DNA from: Acidobacteriota bacterium
GTDB taxonomy: Bacteria; Acidobacteriota; Terriglobia; Bryobacterales; Bryobacteraceae
Reading direction: 5' to 3'
Assembly: GCA_018268715.1 (NCBI GenBank)
Contig: JAFDVZ010000014.1
Coordinates: forward strand, 62,001-126,000
Length of the DNA: 64,000 nt
Part shown: positions 60,804-64,000 of the stretch, piece after piece
Layout: each line of letters opens with the position of its first letter
Position numbering within the stretch: position 1 is the first letter of the stretch
Notes under the pieces: generated by a model
Databases searched by the model: none
What the model was told of the DNA's origin: nothing
The model's input: only the letters and a program-made list of their open reading frames with translations
Program-made: the position numbers and the translations under genes

Positions 60804-62455
60804 TGCGTCCGGCGTTGTTGATCGTCGTAAATCCTTCCGGCAACCGCAGCCGGATGCCCGTCGAACCCGTCCCCTTCACCATCGGCCGCAACGCAGATAA
60901 CCAGCTGGTGTTGCGCGATAACCGCATCTCGCGCACCCACGCCCGCATCTGGTTTGAAAACGGCGAATACGTCATCGAAGACCTCAAGAGCCGTCACGGA
61001 GTCTTCGTCAATGGCGTCCGGATCGAACGCCACGTGCTTGCCGACTCCGACCACATCGAGTTCGGCTTCGCCGATTCCTACAAACTCACCTTCAGCTTCG
61101 AGGATCGAGAACTGAACCGGATCCTCGACCAGATCGTTCCCGCCGCCTCGGGACAAACCTCGAATCTTGGCAAGCTCCGAGCCCTGGTCGAAGTCGCCCG
61201 CACGCTGCAAAGCGCCCTGTCGATCGACGACGTGCTGACCGCCGTGGTCGACGCGGCCCTCGCCGTCACCGGCACGGAGCGCGGGTTCCTGCTGCTGAAA
61301 CGCGGCAAGGACCTCGACATGAAGGTGGCCCGCGATTGCGCCGGCGCCCCGCTCGCCACCGACGACCTCAAGGTGCCGATGTCGGTGATCAACCGCGCCT
61401 TGAGCAACCGCCGCGAGCTGCTGTCGATGTCCTTCGACCCGCTTGAGGAACAGGGCGTCCGGCCCGAATCCACCATCGCGAACCTGGAGTTGCGCAGCGT
61501 CGTCTGCGTTCCGCTGGTCCGCGTGCGGACCGTCAACGCCCAGGAAACCTCCATCCTGTCGGCCGCGAGCGAAACCGTCGGCGTGCTGTACATGGATTCG
61601 CGCGGCGCTCCGGCCGATCTGTCGCACGGCAATCGGGAGTTGCTCCAGACGCTCGCCCTCGAAGCCTCGACGGTGCTCGAAAACGCGCGCCTGCTCGAAG
61701 AGGAGCGAGAGAAGAACCGGCTCGAGGAAGAGCTGAACATCGCCCGCCGCATCCAGGAAGGCCTTCTGCCGCCGGCGTTGCCCCGCGAAGGTTGGTTCCG
61801 CGCCGCCGGCTCCAGCGTGCCCTCCGCGCAAGTGGGCGGCGACTGTTTCGACATCCGCCAACTCCACTCGAACGCCTGGCTGACCATCGTCGCCGACGTG
61901 TCCGGCAAGGGGGTCAGTTCGGCCCTGCTCGCATCGCTGCTACAGGGCGCGTTCCTGCTCGCCTCCGATGACCCGTCTCGCATCGATGCCGCTTTGACCA
62001 GCGTGAACCGTCACCTGCTTGAGCGCACGCGCGGCGAAAAGTACGCCACCGTCTTTTACGGAACCATCGCTGCCGATGGCCGGCTGCAATGGGCCAACGC
62101 CGGTCATTGCACCCCGTTGCTGCTGCACCTCGACGGACGCATGCGCTCGCTTCGCACCACGGGCCTTCCGCTTGGCATGCTCGAGATCGCCCAGTACTCC
62201 ATCGAGACCCTCCAACTCGAGCCCGGCGACAAACTGGTCATCTACAGCGACGGCGTCACGGAGGCCGAGGACGCCGAGAACAAGTTCTTTGGCATCGAGC
62301 GCCTGCGCGCCGTCCTGCGCGACAACGCGGGCGACGACTGCGCCGCCCTGCACGGCCGGATCATGGACGCCGTCGACAAGTACGCCGACGGCGCCGTGCT
62401 CAGCGACGATGTGACGCTGGTCGTTCTCGAATACCGGCCGGAGGCCGCCTCCTAA
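60803..62455 (+). CDS. FHA-GAF-PP2C (SpoIIE-type) protein phosphatase
   Basis: 550 residues from the ATG that overlaps the Fur stop. An FHA domain comes first (~20-95: FTIGRNADNQLVLRDNRISRTHARI, read in parts, with the phosphothreonine-binding R/S/H set), a GAF domain (~130-290), then a coiled linker (LEEEREKNRLEEELNIARRIQEGLLP) and a PP2C/SpoIIE catalytic domain (~330-545, with QVGGDCFDI, VSGKGVSSALLAS, YGTI.. WANAGHCTPLL, LVIYSDGVTEAED). The metal-binding Asp residues are in place. It would dephosphorylate a partner such as the STAS protein upstream, in response to a signal through GAF and a phosphoprotein bound by FHA. Confidence 0.9.
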   Translation: MRPALLIVVNPSGNRSRMPVEPVPFTIGRNADNQLVLRDNRISRTHARIWFENGEYVIEDLKSRHGVFVNGVRIERHVLADSDHIEFGFADSYKLTFSFEDRELNRILDQIVPAASGQTSNLGKLRALVEVARTLQSALSIDDVLTAVVDAALAVTGTERGFLLLKRGKDLDMKVARDCAGAPLATDDLKVPMSVINRALSNRRELLSMSFDPLEEQGVRPESTIANLELRSVVCVPLVRVRTVNAQETSILSAASETVGVLYMDSRGAPADLSHGNRELLQTLALEASTVLENARLLEEEREKNRLEEELNIARRIQEGLLPPALPREGWFRAAGSSVPSAQVGGDCFDIRQLHSNAWLTIVADVSGKGVSSALLASLLQGAFLLASDDPSRIDAALTSVNRHLLERTRGEKYATVFYGTIAADGRLQWANAGHCTPLLLHLDGRMRSLRTTGLPLGMLEIAQYSIETLQLEPGDKLVIYSDGVTEAEDAENKFFGIERLRAVLRDNAGDDCAALHGRIMDAVDKYADGAVLSDDVTLVVLEYRPEAAS

Positions 62456-62457
62456 CC

Positions 62458-63858
62458 TTGCTCCGGGCCCGCGACTTCCCGCTGGTGGCCGCCGCGGTCA
62501 TCGCCATCTACTTTGCCGCTCTCACGGGACCTGGCTTCGGAATGCAGTTCGCGCCCGACGATTTCCAGAACCTTTGGCGTTACTGGCATTCGGGCCCGGT
62601 GGCGGCCGTCGAAGCCAACCTGTTGCTCGTCACCAACTACTACCGACCGCTGGGCGCCCTGTTCTACCTGCCCCTCTTTCACATGTTCCGATTCGATCCT
62701 CTGCCCTATCGGATTGTCTATCACGCACTAATCTGGCTGAACCTCTTTCTGCTCTACCGGCTCGCCAGACATGTGAACCGCGGCGGCCTCGCCGTCGGGC
62801 TCGCGGTGCTGGTCGGCGGGTTTCATGCCGAGGCGGTGGGGGTCTATATGAGCAACTCTATGATCTACGAGGTGCTCTGCTTCCTCTTCATGGTGGGCGC
62901 GACGGCCTACTATATCGGCGTTCGTCGGGACGGCCGTCCGCTCAACCGGCGCCAATTGGCGATCTTCACGATCCTGTTCGTCTGCGCCCTGAATGCGAAG
63001 GAGATGGCGGTGGTGACGCCGGCCATCCTGGCGGTTTACGAACTCCTCTATTATCACGGCTGGCGGCGCCGTCCCAGCGACCTGATTCCGCTCGCCTTGG
63101 CGTTCGCCATCTCCGCGGCTTACACGCTCGGCAAGATGAGCGGCGCCGATTCGCTGGCGCACATTCCGACCTACGAGCCCGCATACACGCTGGATCGGTT
63201 CCTGTTGACGCTCCGAACCTACGCTGGGCAACTGCTGATGCGCGACGAACCGCCGGCCGCGGCGGCGGCAATCTCGCTTTGGGGTATCCTCGTCGCGCTG
63301 GCGGCCGTCTTCCGGCGCAAGGCGATGTGGTTCGGATTGGCGTTCGCCTTCCTCGCCTTTCTTCCGCTGAGCTTCGTGCCGCCGCGCCTCGCATTCGTGC
63401 TGTACATCCCGATGGTGGGATTCGGTATCTACTTGGGCGAACTGATCGGCGCTGTCGTGGACCTGGCCGCCGCCCGCTTCCGCACCCCGCCTACCTACGC
63501 GGTTGAAGCCAAGGCTATCGTGTTTGTCGCGGGCCTGACCGCTTGCGCTGCAATCCACTCCGCCCGCGCGCAACAGCGGATCGGCGAGACCGCTCTCGCC
63601 CAGCAGGCCCATTGGAAGGTGCTCCAGGAGTTCGCCCGCGTTCATCCCAAGGCCAAACCGGGTGGACGACTGCTCATCATCGGCACGCCGCTCGATGGCG
63701 AGTGGGATCTTTACTTCATCGCTGGACCCTACATCAATGACCGCTCTCTGAAAGTGGCCTGGGTCAAGTCGCCCGGTGAGACGCCGCACGGCGAGTTCCG
63801 GACCGACCCGGACAGCATCTGGCGCTTTGACCGTAACACCCTGATCCAGGAGCGTTAG
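62458..63858 (+). CDS. Multi-pass membrane protein, GT-C-like glycosyltransferase candidate
   Basis: 466 residues from a TTG at 62458, the only start-like codon near the beginning of homology; GGAGG is at 62440-62444, 13 bases upstream, and the stop of the phosphatase gene lies just before. About eleven hydrophobic helices are visible. An acidic DDFQNLWRYW segment follows the first helix, resembling the Asp pair in the first loop of GT-C mannosyltransferase-like enzymes (PMT/ArnT class), and a ~90-residue soluble C terminus contains PGGRLLIIGTP. Substrate unknown. The start assignment is uncertain. Confidence 0.6.
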   Translation: MLRARDFPLVAAAVIAIYFAALTGPGFGMQFAPDDFQNLWRYWHSGPVAAVEANLLLVTNYYRPLGALFYLPLFHMFRFDPLPYRIVYHALIWLNLFLLYRLARHVNRGGLAVGLAVLVGGFHAEAVGVYMSNSMIYEVLCFLFMVGATAYYIGVRRDGRPLNRRQLAIFTILFVCALNAKEMAVVTPAILAVYELLYYHGWRRRPSDLIPLALAFAISAAYTLGKMSGADSLAHIPTYEPAYTLDRFLLTLRTYAGQLLMRDEPPAAAAAISLWGILVALAAVFRRKAMWFGLAFAFLAFLPLSFVPPRLAFVLYIPMVGFGIYLGELIGAVVDLAAARFRTPPTYAVEAKAIVFVAGLTACAAIHSARAQQRIGETALAQQAHWKVLQEFARVHPKAKPGGRLLIIGTPLDGEWDLYFIAGPYINDRSLKVAWVKSPGETPHGEFRTDPDSIWRFDRNTLIQER

Positions 63859-63918
63859 TCAGTTCACACTCCGGACCACAGCGCCGATACGAACTGCATA
63901 GGAGTAGCCTCCCCAAGG

Positions 63919-64000
63919 ATGCCCTGCTGCCCGCATTGCATCGAGTACTTCGGCGACGCCGAGCGAACGTCTTGCGCCGCCTGCGGTCACCCTCGGACGT
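63919..64000 (+). CDS. Start of a zinc-ribbon protein (truncated by window end)
   Basis: An ATG at 63919 opens a frame that runs off the window. It begins MPCCPHC and reaches SCAACGH, two CxxC-type knuckles typical of a zinc ribbon, as in short zinc-ribbon tails or rubredoxin-like proteins. AAGG sits immediately before the ATG. The 60 bases between the preceding gene and this ATG hold nothing else that I can support. Confidence 0.45.
   Translation, partial: MPCCPHCIEYFGDAERTSCAACGHPRT

Overview
The window looks like a chromosomal segment of an acidobacterium, most likely of the Bryobacteraceae/Solibacter kind. The evidence is the set of family signatures, since no rRNA is present. There is an orphan 'ADOP' type MacB/FtsX permease with its PadR regulator, an Oar-like TonB-dependent receptor with an N-terminal carboxypeptidase-regulatory domain facing a winged-helix/transmembrane regulator, Tat-exported Gfo/Idh/MocA oxidoreductases, PEGA-domain proteins, and several secreted glycosidases and amidohydrolases in GC-rich DNA with dense coding on both strands. 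The envelope is diderm (BamA, Skp/OmpH, TonB receptor). I found no tRNA, rRNA, CRISPR array, transposase, integrase or phage gene.

Layout. 1-2340: the C-terminal part of an M36 fungalysin-like secreted metalloprotease with Ig-like repeats, ending in a strong terminator. 2423-8838: a tightly coupled seven-gene cassette (SPFH protein with zinc ribbon, two zinc-ribbon/DUF4178 proteins, a tiny membrane protein, a DUF350 protein, a membrane-embedded spermidine-synthase-like enzyme and a Tat-exported FAD amine oxidase). This is the least described system here and the main finding. 8843-11904: PadR plus ADOP permease under a nested inverted-repeat operator. 11905-12818: DinB and DUF1992 proteins on the minus strand. 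12942-18935: an F-type ATP synthase operon (b, b, delta, alpha, gamma, beta, epsilon) without genes for a or c. 18948-20769: a GHMP-kinase-like protein and a GDP-mannose-3,5-epimerase-like enzyme. 20876-34165: peptidase, amidohydrolase, PEGA protein, and a fucose-related glycan island (GH29, GH95, a mutarotase-like protein and a large unrecognised protein). 34268-38761: a membrane protein, then bamA and skp. 38810-45234: aldose epimerase, Cys-rich small protein, CadC-like regulator and divergent TonB receptor. 45323-47967: a possible structured RNA, a small ORF, a Gfo/Idh oxidoreductase and a metallo-beta-lactamase-fold hydrolase. 47975-54003: an HD-GYP/GAF/GGDEF protein, a divergent protein with a degenerate GGDEF-like end, and an OmpR-type two-component pair. 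54000-57563: SNF2 ATPase with a separate SWIM protein. 57789-64000: an internally duplicated beta-barrel protein, STAS, PEGA, Fur, an FHA-GAF-PP2C phosphatase, a GT-C-like membrane protein and the start of a zinc-ribbon ORF.

Several genes have a -10-like hexamer only 6 to 10 bases ahead of the start codon and no Shine-Dalgarno sequence, which suggests leaderless transcription (20876, 24614, 29175, 47062). Other operons use stop-start overlaps (TGATG or ATGA), which points to translational coupling in the polyamine-like cassette, the ATP operon, DUF1992-DinB and Fur-PP2C. All product calls come from reading the protein sequences against remembered family signatures; no database search was run.
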